From NCBI GenBank assembly GCA_964583185.1, contig CAZOVL010000009.1, forward strand, positions 1 through 49,556: a stretch of DNA of 49,556 bases, in the 5' to 3' direction. The notes beneath the pieces were generated by a model that did not search any database, was not told the origin of the DNA, and saw nothing but the letters and a program-made list of their open reading frames with translations. The stretch is from Bacteroides_E sp964583185 (GTDB lineage: Bacteria; Bacteroidota; Bacteroidia; Bacteroidales; Bacteroidaceae). Position numbers and translations under genes: made by a program. Of the stretch, positions 33,987 to 43,203 are shown in pieces; within the stretch, counting starts at the first letter, position 1, and each line of letters starts with the position of its first letter.

Positions 33987-34709
33987 ATGAAAAGAAAAAT
34001 ATTTTTTCTGAATGTCCTATTTTTTGTTTTTCTCCTCTCTTCTTTTACTCCGATAATGGCACAAAGTGAGAGAGAGGATGGAATTATAATTCCTGCGACT
34101 GAAAAGAAGCAATTTGACAAATCTTTTGATGTTTTCAAGAGAGATGTTTTTATGTATTCTTTATTGAACAAAATGGAAACTCTTTCTCATTATGCTATTC
34201 TTCCAAATTCCGATTTTGACTTCTCTAAACCTGTTATTAACTTTTTTGATTATCGTATCAATGGAGAATATAGAATAACCAATAAGTTACATCTTATGCC
34301 TTACAGTCAAACCGGTGCATCATTAGGTGTTGGAGAATATAATACTATTGGAACCTATTTGAAATGGAGCCCATTTCGAAATTTCGCTTTAGAGGGTGGT
34401 GGTTTCTTTAGTGTGCTATATGGATATCATTCAGGTTCAAAAGAAATTATTTATGGTTATAATTGGGCTGCTCATTATGATATAACAAATAAACTTCAAT
34501 TGAGTCTTTGGGGGCAATATTTAATTCATCAAGGGAATGATCCCTTCTTAAATTATTATAACCTCACTCCCAAAAGTAGTGTAGGAGGCTCTTTAGATTT
34601 CAAGCCAAAGGAAAGTACTAAGGTAGGAATAGGTACAGAATATCAATACGATCAACAGAATAAAAAATGGAAGCCTGAAACAAAGGCTAAGGTTTCTATC
34701 GGATTTTAA
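33987..34709 (+). CDS. Putative small outer-membrane beta-barrel protein
   Basis: A 240-residue protein with a signal peptide (about 1-25, cleavage after IMAQ). The mature part has alternating hydrophobic and aromatic strands (YRINGEYRITNKLHLMPY, IGTYLKWSPFRNFALEGGGFF, WAAHYDITNKLQLSLWGQYL, KVGIGTEYQYD) and ends KAKVSIGF. The final Phe and strand pattern fit an eight- to ten-stranded outer-membrane barrel. I do not recognise a family and no function can be given. It is flanked by large intergenic regions. Confidence 0.6.
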   Translation: MKRKIFFLNVLFFVFLLSSFTPIMAQSEREDGIIIPATEKKQFDKSFDVFKRDVFMYSLLNKMETLSHYAILPNSDFDFSKPVINFFDYRINGEYRITNKLHLMPYSQTGASLGVGEYNTIGTYLKWSPFRNFALEGGGFFSVLYGYHSGSKEIIYGYNWAAHYDITNKLQLSLWGQYLIHQGNDPFLNYYNLTPKSSVGGSLDFKPKESTKVGIGTEYQYDQQNKKWKPETKAKVSIGF

Positions 34710-35136
34710 CCATTAAAACTTAGCTTATGGTAAGAGCTGTTATAAGAAAACAAAATATTATATTCCTCTATTTAATGAGAATAACTGTTTTAATTACATC
34801 TGTGTGTTTCTTATAAAGTATAATGAATGCAATCAAATCATACAGAAACTCTCCAATTCAATATAAGTAAATATCTAAAAGAAATAGTTGAAGTAAACAC
34901 TTTTTGTTACAGTAATATTTCAAAATAAGGAGTACGAAGTCGATAGATTACCTAGACAATACAATGAAATAAATGATGAATCATATCCTGATTTATTCTA
35001 TTCTGAGAAATTAAATTATGTTTTTTCAGAATCATCTAAAATAGTTTTCGCTCTGTTTCGATTGCTTTCTTTAGTTTTTTCCTGTTCTTTTATATTTCCT
35101 ATGTTTCTAGAAATAGGATTTGTTATAGGTAATGTA

Positions 35137-35324
35137 TTAACCCAAATTGGTTATTAGAGGTTCTCTAGCCATAGTTGAGTTTGTGAATTGCTAGTTTACA
35201 ATTGTTTGGAAACGATGTTTACTAATGGCCGTTATTAGAATATGTTACTTGTGTTACGCAGAATATTAGGTAGTTATAAGCGCAATCACGAAAATATAAA
35301 TCCTAACGACCGATTTTGGATTAA
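35137..35324 (-). mobile_element. MITE-like 188-bp element, copy 2
   Basis: This is the reverse-oriented copy of the element at 18702-18889, with the same length of 188 bp. The left end on the plus strand begins TTAACCCAAATTGGTTATTA; the right end is its imperfect inverted repeat (CTAACGACCGATTTTGGATT, then AA). Aligned by eye, the ~95 bases at the right end (for example CGAAAATATAAATCCTAACG at 35289-35308) are close to identical to copy 1, while the centre has diverged. The inner palindrome has decayed to CTAAT/ATTAG arms. Confidence 0.65.
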
Positions 35325-35378
35325 CATAACCATAAGAGGTATATAACTTTGTCGTTATATACCTCTTATGGTTATGTT
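35323..35378 (-). terminator. Perfect 25-bp hairpin downstream of susD (PUL 2)
   Basis: The arms at 35323-35347 and 35354-35378 are exact complements with a 6-nt loop. It follows the susD stop on the minus strand by 67 bp and is a plausible end of the susCD transcript, but no T run follows; the MITE-like element takes that place, overlapping the stem by two bases. Confidence 0.55.
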
Positions 35379-35445
35379 ATGCAATCAAATAATTTCTCTT
35401 GATTGAATTTAATTAATATTTTTACATCTTATTTTCATTAAAATG

Positions 35446-37266
35446 CTAATTTGCTTTATTTCCCTTCATACTTGGATTGTTCTGTAATTCAGTTGATGGT
35501 ATTGGAACAAGAGAATGCTTATTATAATCAAAAGAAAGAGCACCTGTTAATCCTGTTTGTGCTATTTGTACTTTGTGTTTATCTTTCAAGCAGTCTAAGA
35601 TGATTGGTTGATCTGGATCATTAGGGTTATTGTACCAACGCATCAGATTATAAAAGCGCCATCCTTCCATAAACATTTCTACAGAATATTCATGTTTTAG
35701 CATACGCCGAGTAGTATTTACTTGAATCCCTGGTAATATTATAGTTCCACTTTGATCTATAACTTTTCCTAAAGTTGGTGCAGATTTAATTACTTCTTCA
35801 GCCGTAGGGAGATTTCCTGGTTCCTGTGTATAAAACATATGTGCATCTGCTTCTGATCCATTTATAATTTGTTTATTAGCACGATTACGAACTTTATTGA
35901 TATAGAGTAAAGCTGTTGTTTCATCTCCTGTTTCTAAACAGCATTCAGCATACATTAATAATGCATCAGCATAACGTAATAGACGTTCATTTGCTCCACC
36001 ACGAGATAAATCTGGAGCATCATTATCATCACTTCCGTTTTTTCGTGTGCCAAACCATTTTCCTAACCATGAAGCATCCTGAACTTGGAACATCTCTTCA
36101 TAGGTAATGCGTTGACCATTGTATGTTGAGCTTCCTATTGATCCTGTATACTTATACTTTGCTCCATTAGGAATCCATAAACCTAAATAAGCACGTGGAT
36201 CAATAATTTGTCCTGAAACGTCGCGTTCAAATTCGTTATAAAGTGCAAGGGAAGGCATAGCATTCCACCAGGCAAGAGGATCAGGTACAGTCATGCAAAC
36301 TTGACGCCAACTATTTTGCCCAAAACCTTTTATATCTAAAGACATACCCCCAGGTGCCTCTAAGCTTTTGACGAATTGAATTTCGAATAATGATTCTTTA
36401 TTATTTTCATTGTCTTCTGATGTATTATCTCGGTAATTATCCATAAGCTCATATTCATTACTATCAATGAGCTTTTTGAGCGTACTTTTTGCTAACTCCC
36501 ATTCGGAAGTTCCAGCACCAGCTGTTCCATCTAGAATAGGGCGTCCCATATAAACCTTAGCTAAAAGCATTTGTGCAGCTCCTTTTGTAGCACGTCCAAT
36601 ATTCATTTCCTCAGCAAAAACAATAGAGCGTACTGGTAATAACTCTTCTGCTTTTTTAAGATCTTCAATCATCGCTAAGTATATAGACCCTTTCTCACTT
36701 GGACCAACATAGAAGTCGGCACTACCTTTTGCTGAATAATCTCGATCTGGAACTTCATCTCCAAAGAGAAATACTATATAAAAACGACTTAAAGCCCTAA
36801 GAAAATAAGCTTCTCCCATTAAGCGATCATATAATGCTTTGTCATCTGTTTTGGTCAAATCGAAACAATTATCTTGGTTTGCTTCTAACTTTTCTAAAGC
36901 AAGGTTTGCAGCAAACTGAAAAGTGTAAAAGTTTGAATAAACCTCAGAAATAAGTGAGTGTGCTGCAGTTACAGTGTATCCAGAGAGTTGTACTACAGTT
37001 GGATCTCCCGCTGATGCTTTAAATGTAAAAATAGCTTCATCACTACGAGTATTTAATATATAAGGCATATTGCGTCCCCACGACTGAAGAAGCTGAATAA
37101 CATTATATGCTCCATTTACTGCATAAATTAAATGTTCCTTAGTATTATAATAAGTATCGGTAGTCTCTGTTTCCGGATTTGTATAATTCATCTCTGGTTG
37201 ACAAGATATAAACAGAAACTGTATGTAAATAAGAGTTATTCCTAAATATATTGTTATCTTTTTCAT
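35446..37266 (-). CDS. SusD/RagB-family outer-membrane lipoprotein (PUL 2)
   Basis: A 606-residue glycan-binding lipoprotein (Cys22 in LFISC). Canonical SusD features are LMGEAYFLRALSRFYIVFLFGDEVP (helical TPR region, about 150-175), GAAQMLLAKVYMG (about 234-246), LRYADALLMYAECCLETGD (about 430-448) and the C-terminal EYSVEMFMEGWRFYNLMRW. It pairs with the SusC encoded just upstream on the same strand (19-bp gap) to form the importer of PUL 2. Unlike the PUL 1 protein it belongs to the canonical SusD_RagB branch. Confidence 0.93.
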   Translation of the reverse strand: MKKITIYLGITLIYIQFLFISCQPEMNYTNPETETTDTYYNTKEHLIYAVNGAYNVIQLLQSWGRNMPYILNTRSDEAIFTFKASAGDPTVVQLSGYTVTAAHSLISEVYSNFYTFQFAANLALEKLEANQDNCFDLTKTDDKALYDRLMGEAYFLRALSRFYIVFLFGDEVPDRDYSAKGSADFYVGPSEKGSIYLAMIEDLKKAEELLPVRSIVFAEEMNIGRATKGAAQMLLAKVYMGRPILDGTAGAGTSEWELAKSTLKKLIDSNEYELMDNYRDNTSEDNENNKESLFEIQFVKSLEAPGGMSLDIKGFGQNSWRQVCMTVPDPLAWWNAMPSLALYNEFERDVSGQIIDPRAYLGLWIPNGAKYKYTGSIGSSTYNGQRITYEEMFQVQDASWLGKWFGTRKNGSDDNDAPDLSRGGANERLLRYADALLMYAECCLETGDETTALLYINKVRNRANKQIINGSEADAHMFYTQEPGNLPTAEEVIKSAPTLGKVIDQSGTIILPGIQVNTTRRMLKHEYSVEMFMEGWRFYNLMRWYNNPNDPDQPIILDCLKDKHKVQIAQTGLTGALSFDYNKHSLVPIPSTELQNNPSMKGNKAN

Positions 37267-37285
37267 ACTTTAATATCTTTAGTTT

Positions 37286-40200
37286 TTAGAATAATAATTG
37301 TATACCAGCAAAATATTCACGTTGACTGAAGAAGGTTCCTGTAAAATCATAAAAACGTCCATCTACACCTCTGTCAAGTGTGGCACCTCCGTTTGGCACT
37401 TGTGGATCAAACATAGAGTAGTTTGTGATTGTAAAAGGGTTTTTTACACCAACATAAATACGTAAATTCTCAATTTTAAGTTTTGATAAGGTACTTTTGG
37501 GAAGTGTATATCCTAAAGTAATATTGTTGCAGCGAACATATGAAGCATTTTCTATGAAATAATCACTTGCTCGAGTTGAGTTTTGATTAGGATCTCCTTG
37601 AATAACACGAGGAATATTTGTATTTATATTGGCTGGTAGGGTTATTTTTTCACCACCTGAAGTAGTAAATGTTATTTCTTTTGATCGGAAACTATTTTTT
37701 ATCTCTGCCATTTGGTTGTGTAAAGCCTTTCCTGCTAATAATGTTTGTTTGTAATTATTATATACATCAATACCTAAATCACCTTGTAACAACATTGAGA
37801 AATCAAATCCTTTATAACCTAGACTAATATTCATCCCTATTGATGCAGAAGGGATGGAAGACCCAATGAAATCTTTATCTTCTTCTCCTAGACTACCGTT
37901 TCCATCCAAGTCAATGAATTTTATATCCCCTGCAGCTGCTGCGGGTTGCAATCGTTCACCCTTATCATTCACATAGTCAGCAGCTTCTTCATCTGTTTTG
38001 AATATCCCTGCTGTTTTATATCCCCAAAACTGAGCTACAGGCTTACCTACAATTGTACGCGTAACATTAGTTCCTGTCTGCGTAATACGTCCACCTGATA
38101 AAGCCTCTGTACTGCCTAAGTTTGTTACTTTATTACGATATAAAGAGAAATTTGGAGCTATACTATAGCTGAAATCACCAATTTTATCTTTCCAGGTTGC
38201 TTGAATTTCAATACCCCAATTAGTCATACTTCCTACATTCATTACTACAGATGAGCCTGCACCTACAGAAGAAGGTAATTGCACATTGAGTAACATATCA
38301 TATACGTTACGATTATAATAATCAAAATTTATAGCTAGTTTATTACTCAACAGTTCCATATCAAACCCAAACCCCATATCACGTGTAGTTTCCCAACTTA
38401 AATCACGATTGGCAATAGATGAAGGACGAGGTGCAGGAACGCTGCTATCTATTGAATTATTAGTTTGTGGTCCAAAGGAATATGTATATCCTACTAGGCT
38501 AACAGTAGATTGATATGCATAGTTGCCTACGCCTCCTGCGCTACCTATCCACCCTAAAGTAGCACGTAGTTTTAGATTATTTAACCAAGACTCTGTTCCT
38601 TCTTTAAGCCATGGCTCTTCACTTATTCTCCATCCAATAGAGAAAGAAGGAAAATAACCCCATCGGTTTTCTTTGGCAAATTTTGAGCTTTGATCAGCAC
38701 GAAAATTAGCAGTAAACATATATTTTCCTAAATACGAATACATTACACGTGCTAAAAAAGAGTAATAAGCTAAATCAGATTTTGTTCCTGATGCGGTAAT
38801 ATCATCTTGGAAGAGATTTTCTACACCAAAATCACTTTGTTCTTGACTACGTCCAGAAAAGCTTTTATTGAACGTGTTGAACCTTTCAGAAACAATCCCT
38901 ACAACTCCAGATATATAATGTGAATTAATATTTTTATCAAAACTAAGTAGTCCTTCTACCAAATGTCTTGAATTACCTGTAGTTCTAGTTTCTAATAGAT
39001 TATAGTTTTGAGTTCCACCACCACCACCACTTGCTAAAGTAAAACGTGGAATGAATCGTGAATAATTAGAGTTGTATGAAGTATAATTGTAGGTAGCTTT
39101 AAATTTCAGCCAATCGAATAGTTTTATTTCACCAAAAACGCTACTTATAATACGATGTGCTTTTGTTTTGTTACGATCTTCATGGATAAAAAACACCTGA
39201 TTTGGAATATCTAGTCCGTCTCCCATACCTGTTTGATAATATCCACGGTTTATATCTATATTTGCTTCATCATAAACCGGTTCGTTTGGAGGCAATTGAA
39301 GTGTGTTTTGCAGCGAAGCAGATGCAGTGTTGTGGTTATTGTCATAACCAAACTGAACACGTCCACCATATGTAAAACGCCCTTTTGTTCCCTGAATATT
39401 AGCATACACATTTTGGTTTTGATTATGACGTGCTACACCATTTTTCTTATCAGACGTATAGGTGGCTCCAAACCGATAATTAACAATTTCTCCTCCACCA
39501 CTAACAGCCATGTCATACTTTTGATAAAAATTAGAAAAGAAGTACTCATCCCACCAATCTGTTTCTGCCATTGGATTACTGGGATTTGCATTATTTGCAG
39601 GAACTGATAGGTTCCATGTACCATTTATTTGTGCCTCTTCAGTTGCAGCATTATAGAATAACTCATTTGCATATACAGCGTAATCATATGCATTCATCAT
39701 TTTTAGTTTTTTTGCTTGCGATCCACTTCCTATATAACTATTAAAACTAATTCTTGGACTTCCAGTCGTTCCTTTTTTTGTTGTGATTACTATTACACCA
39801 TTAGCACCTCTTACTCCATAAATTGCAGCAGATGCTGCATCTTTTAATACTTGTATTGATTCTATTTCATCATCATTTGGAATAACTCCATCAATAATGC
39901 CATCAACTACCCATAGTGGATCCGTATTTCCTGTAATAGAACTTGTACCACGTATACGGATTTTGCCACCTGATACATTTACTCCAGCTACATTTCCTTG
40001 TAAAGCATTTTCTATGCCACCTGGCACTTTCAGAACTTCTGTTGGATTTAATGTGGAAATAGCAGAAGTTAAGTCAGCTTTTCTTTGTGTTCCATAGCCT
40101 ACAACTACAATCTCTTCAATCATTTCAGTGTCTTCTGTCATTTGCACATTGATAATATTTTGATCTTTTACTTCAATCTCTTGATTAGAATATCCGATAT

Positions 40201-40456
40201 AACTAAATTGAAGTATAGCATAATCAGATACATTTAAAGAAAAGTTGCCTTCTAAATCTGTAATGATTCCATTAGATGTACCTTTCTCCAAAACATTAAC
40301 TCCGATTATTGGATCTCCATTTGTATCAATAACTTTTCCTCTTATCATTTTATCTTGTGCTTGAAGGGAGAAAGAGAAAAAGAAAATACACAGCAGAGAT
40401 AAAATTTGTTTTGCCTCTACCTTTTCAATATTCATAAAGAATCTTTTCATAAGCAT
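37286..40456 (-). CDS. SusC/RagA TonB-dependent transporter (PUL 2, no STN domain)
   Basis: A 1056-residue outer-membrane importer. A signal peptide (about 17-34, ILSLLCIFFFSFSLQAQ) is followed directly by the carboxypeptidase-like domain (about 38-110, RGKVIDTNGDPIIGVNVLEK), the TonB box region (EEIVVVGYGTQRKADLTSAI), the plug (RIRGTSSITGNTDPLWVVDG) and a barrel ending in FAGIQLLF. No STN domain is present, so this system is not ECF/FecR-controlled; the hybrid two-component gene at 48011 is a better candidate regulator. Start codons at 40456, 40450 and 40435 are all possible. Confidence 0.94.
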   Translation of the reverse strand: MLMKRFFMNIEKVEAKQILSLLCIFFFSFSLQAQDKMIRGKVIDTNGDPIIGVNVLEKGTSNGIITDLEGNFSLNVSDYAILQFSYIGYSNQEIEVKDQNIINVQMTEDTEMIEEIVVVGYGTQRKADLTSAISTLNPTEVLKVPGGIENALQGNVAGVNVSGGKIRIRGTSSITGNTDPLWVVDGIIDGVIPNDDEIESIQVLKDAASAAIYGVRGANGVIVITTKKGTTGSPRISFNSYIGSGSQAKKLKMMNAYDYAVYANELFYNAATEEAQINGTWNLSVPANNANPSNPMAETDWWDEYFFSNFYQKYDMAVSGGGEIVNYRFGATYTSDKKNGVARHNQNQNVYANIQGTKGRFTYGGRVQFGYDNNHNTASASLQNTLQLPPNEPVYDEANIDINRGYYQTGMGDGLDIPNQVFFIHEDRNKTKAHRIISSVFGEIKLFDWLKFKATYNYTSYNSNYSRFIPRFTLASGGGGGTQNYNLLETRTTGNSRHLVEGLLSFDKNINSHYISGVVGIVSERFNTFNKSFSGRSQEQSDFGVENLFQDDITASGTKSDLAYYSFLARVMYSYLGKYMFTANFRADQSSKFAKENRWGYFPSFSIGWRISEEPWLKEGTESWLNNLKLRATLGWIGSAGGVGNYAYQSTVSLVGYTYSFGPQTNNSIDSSVPAPRPSSIANRDLSWETTRDMGFGFDMELLSNKLAINFDYYNRNVYDMLLNVQLPSSVGAGSSVVMNVGSMTNWGIEIQATWKDKIGDFSYSIAPNFSLYRNKVTNLGSTEALSGGRITQTGTNVTRTIVGKPVAQFWGYKTAGIFKTDEEAADYVNDKGERLQPAAAAGDIKFIDLDGNGSLGEEDKDFIGSSIPSASIGMNISLGYKGFDFSMLLQGDLGIDVYNNYKQTLLAGKALHNQMAEIKNSFRSKEITFTTSGGEKITLPANINTNIPRVIQGDPNQNSTRASDYFIENASYVRCNNITLGYTLPKSTLSKLKIENLRIYVGVKNPFTITNYSMFDPQVPNGGATLDRGVDGRFYDFTGTFFSQREYFAGIQLLF

Positions 40457-40580
40457 AAAATAGATTAAATTAGATATTAAAATTAACGTGAGATATGTGT
40501 GTTTTTTATCTATGAGTATAGAATATGCTTGATTTAAATATAATTAAAATTAGTTCTTTGATTTTTTATATAAGCTTATT

Positions 40581-40639
40581 ATTCTTCATTTTAAGAGGAT
40601 TATTCTTCCTTGAATATTAGTCCTCTTAAAATGAAGAAT
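40581..40639. repeat. 59-bp near-complete palindrome in the PUL 2 control region
   Basis: Perfect 19-bp arms (ATTCTTCATTTTAAGAGGA at 40581-40599, complement at 40621-40639) surround a 21-nt centre that itself contains TATTC and GAATA as a small inner stem. It has no T run on either side and no gene ends nearby, so it is not a terminator. It is about 125 bp upstream of the susC start. Confidence 0.75.
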
Positions 40640-40781
40640 TGTCCTCGTTGTTTCTAGTTTTATGATGTTTTGAAAAAGTGTTATAGAGTGAAGAGTGAGT
40701 AAAAACATGGAAATGGTAGTTTGCAATTGTTTTATCCACTAATAGTGAAGAAAAATCCTCCATTTTCATTTGTGTATTATC

Positions 40782-40789
40782 TATGTTTG
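40782..40789 (+). promoter_or_regulatory. Candidate -7 box of the esterase/GH43 operon
   Basis: TATGTTTG is an exact TAnnTTTG match, 112 bp before the first esterase ATG. A TTTG lies at 40769, too close for a -33 box. Confidence 0.35.
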
Positions 40790-40901
40790 TAATTATACGT
40801 ATGTAATGATAAGTATTAGCTGTAATTCATTATAAACAATTAATATTTATTTGAAGCTTAAATGAATTTTATTTAAAGAAATGATATAATACTTTTTTAT
40901 T

Positions 40902-42032
40902 ATGAAAACATTGATAATGATTCTTTTTTTCTCGAGTTTGCCTCTTTTTATGATGGGACAATCTGGTTTAGGAGCAATAAGTGAATCCTCTATAAGTGGT
41001 AAACGTTCTGTACTTAATGTGAGGAATGCATTGTATCCACGAATACTGCCCGACAATCGTGTTGAATTTAAGATTAAAGCTCCAGAAGCAAAATTGTTGC
41101 AAATTGATTTAGGTCGGAAATATGATATGAAACAAAATGATAATGGAGAATGGACTTGTATTACAGATCCATTAACTAGAGGATTTCATTATTATTTTCT
41201 TATTGTTGATGGTGTTTCTGTTGCTGATCCTGCAAGTGAGTCTTTCTATGGATGTGGTATGATGTCAAGTGGCATAGAAATACCTTACCCTCAAGGTGTG
41301 AAAGATTTTTATATAGCAGATGTACCACATGGGGAAATTCGAATGAAACGTTATTTTTCTAAAACAGCAAATGATTGGAGAAGAATGTTTGTTTATACTC
41401 CTCCTTGCTATGAGAAAAGCGGAAAATCATATCCTGTTCTTTATTTGCTTCATGGTGGTGGTGAGGATGAAAGAGGTTGGTCACAACAAGGACGAACTGA
41501 TATTATTATGGATAACTTAATTTCAAAGAATGAAGCTGTTCCTATGGTAATTGTTATGACTGATGGAAACACTCGAGATTTTAATTCCGAATTATTTAAT
41601 GAATGTATACCTTTTGTTGAAAATAATTTTAGGGTAAAAAAAGATAAAGAAAATAGAGCTCTGGCTGGTCTTTCTATGGGAGGAATTCAGACTTTAAACG
41701 CTGGAATCATGCATCCGGATTTTTTTTCATATTTAGGTGTTTTTAGTTCAGGTTGGTGGGCAAAACCATCACAAGTATCTATTAATAATGATGATACAGA
41801 ACAATATTATACTATGCTTAAAAACCATAAAGATAGTTATAACAAACAATTCAAACAGTTCTGGATATCTATGGGTGGAAAAGAAGATATTGCTTATAAT
41901 AATTGCCAGGTTATGATGAAGCGATTCGATCAAATTGGAATAAAATATACTTATCGTGATATACCTGGAGGGCATACTTGGCCTGTGTGGAGAGAAAGTC
42001 TTCATCAGTTTGCTCCCTTGTTATTCAAATAA
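40902..42032 (+). CDS. CE1-family carbohydrate esterase, first of three
   Basis: A 376-residue secreted esterase. A signal peptide (about 1-20) is followed by an N-terminal E-set/CBM48-like domain (about 45-130, PDNRVEFKIKAPEAKLLQIDLG) and an alpha/beta-hydrolase domain (about 145-376). The nucleophile motif is AGLSMGG (Ser258), the acid lies in GGKED (Asp329 probable) and the His in PGGHTWPVWR (His358). The YLLHGGGEDERGW motif supplies the oxyanion region. Such CBM48-CE1 proteins remove acetyl or feruloyl groups from xylan-type polysaccharides; which group is removed here cannot be told. The two following genes are paralogues, and a GH43 ends the operon. Confidence 0.87.
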   Translation: MKTLIMILFFSSLPLFMMGQSGLGAISESSISGKRSVLNVRNALYPRILPDNRVEFKIKAPEAKLLQIDLGRKYDMKQNDNGEWTCITDPLTRGFHYYFLIVDGVSVADPASESFYGCGMMSSGIEIPYPQGVKDFYIADVPHGEIRMKRYFSKTANDWRRMFVYTPPCYEKSGKSYPVLYLLHGGGEDERGWSQQGRTDIIMDNLISKNEAVPMVIVMTDGNTRDFNSELFNECIPFVENNFRVKKDKENRALAGLSMGGIQTLNAGIMHPDFFSYLGVFSSGWWAKPSQVSINNDDTEQYYTMLKNHKDSYNKQFKQFWISMGGKEDIAYNNCQVMMKRFDQIGIKYTYRDIPGGHTWPVWRESLHQFAPLLFK

Positions 42033-42057
42033 ATATTACTAAAATAATAACCTCAGT

Positions 42058-43191
42058 ATGAAGAAGATTTTAATATTAAGTTTTATGTTTTGTATCTTAT
42101 CTACTGGATACGGAAATAAATATGTAAGTGATGAGGGTTCCAAGCGTCAGCTAATAATTTCTCCAGAAGTACATACTGATAACACTGTGACTTTTCGTTA
42201 TAAAGCACCACATGCTCAACTAGTTAAGGTTGATCCTCAGTTTATGGATGGTACTGTTGAGATGGTGAAAAATGAAAATGGCATTTGGAGTGTTACATTG
42301 GGCCCTATAGCCCCAGATATGTATCCATATAGTTTTATAGTTGATGGAGTAACAGTAATGGATGATAATAATCCTTTTTATTTTGAAAACGAACGTTTTA
42401 AAGCTAGTATTGTTGATATTGAAGGAGATATACCTTTAATTCATTCTGTGCAGGATGTACCACATGGAACGATTAATTATGATTATTATGTTTCTGATGT
42501 GTTAGGAACGACTGCACGTGTGTTGGTTTATACTCCTCCAGGTTATGAAGGTGGGTTAGACCAAAAATATCCTGTGTTCTATCTTATTAGTGGTACAACT
42601 GATACGGACGAAACTTACTTTAAAGTGGGACGTGCCAATTTCATTTTCGATAATTTGATTGCCAAAGGATTGGCTGAACCTATGATTGTTGTTATGCCTT
42701 ATGGTAATCCTGCAGCCTATTTTGATGCAGGTGATTCAAGAGGGGTAGAAGCAAGTCGTCGTATGAGTGAGGATTTTCTAAATGTGATGATGCCATATAT
42801 TGAGAAGAACTACCGAACAATTAATAATGCAGAAAATCGAGCTATTGGAGGCTTTTCACGGGGAGGTAACCAAGGTTTAACAATAGGTATGAATAATCTG
42901 GATAAATTCTCTTATTTATGTTCTTATGCATCTTTTGCAGGGAATGTTGTGGATTTTGAGAAGACATTTAGAAACTTTATTCAAAATCCACAACAAACAA
43001 ATGAACGGATTAATCTTTTTTGGTTAGGTGTAGGAACTGATGATTTTCTTTATGAAAACGCCAAGCTTTTTATGAATAAACTAGAGCAAAATGGTATTCA
43101 AACAAAAGTAATGATAACTGGTGGTGGGCATACATGGATGAATGCAAAAATTTATCTAGCTGAGTCAGTAAAATATTTATTTAAGAAATAA
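42058..43191 (+). CDS. CE1-family carbohydrate esterase, second of three
   Basis: A 377-residue secreted paralogue of its neighbours. A signal peptide (about 1-19) is followed by an N-terminal E-set/CBM48-like domain (about 38-125, NTVTFRYKAPHAQLVKVD) and an alpha/beta-hydrolase. The nucleophile motif is GGFSRGGNQG (Ser267), with the acid in GTDDF (Asp328 or Asp329) and His358 in GGGHTWMN. The oxyanion-side motif reads FYLISGTTDTDETYF instead of the LLHG found in the other two, so the usual His is a Ser here. It starts 25 bp after the previous stop and is more similar to the third esterase than to the first. Confidence 0.86.
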   Translation: MKKILILSFMFCILSTGYGNKYVSDEGSKRQLIISPEVHTDNTVTFRYKAPHAQLVKVDPQFMDGTVEMVKNENGIWSVTLGPIAPDMYPYSFIVDGVTVMDDNNPFYFENERFKASIVDIEGDIPLIHSVQDVPHGTINYDYYVSDVLGTTARVLVYTPPGYEGGLDQKYPVFYLISGTTDTDETYFKVGRANFIFDNLIAKGLAEPMIVVMPYGNPAAYFDAGDSRGVEASRRMSEDFLNVMMPYIEKNYRTINNAENRAIGGFSRGGNQGLTIGMNNLDKFSYLCSYASFAGNVVDFEKTFRNFIQNPQQTNERINLFWLGVGTDDFLYENAKLFMNKLEQNGIQTKVMITGGGHTWMNAKIYLAESVKYLFKK

Positions 43192-43203
43192 AAATAAAAT
43201 GAT

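Larger units (their letters stand above)
34710..35445. other. 736-bp intergenic region downstream of PUL 2 susD
   Basis: No gene is seen. The left 420 bp are AT-rich without recognisable signals apart from a small palindrome (TTTCTAGAAA, near 35105). Then come the second 188-bp inverted-repeat element (35137-35324) and a perfect 25-bp hairpin (35323-35378). The susD gene ends at 35446 on the minus strand. Confidence 0.65.
40457..40901. promoter_or_regulatory. Divergent control region of PUL 2
   Basis: These 445 bases separate susC (minus) from the esterase operon (plus). They must hold both promoters. A 59-bp palindrome lies at 40581-40639 and an exact -7 box for the plus strand at 40782-40789. 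No TAnnTTTG box is seen for susC on the minus strand. No gene is present. Confidence 0.6.

Noticed and set aside
35090..35125. Similarity of TTTCCT...TTTCTA...ATAGGA near 35096 and near 19036
   Set aside because: The match is short, partly palindromic and at different distances from the two 188-bp elements, so it is probably chance.
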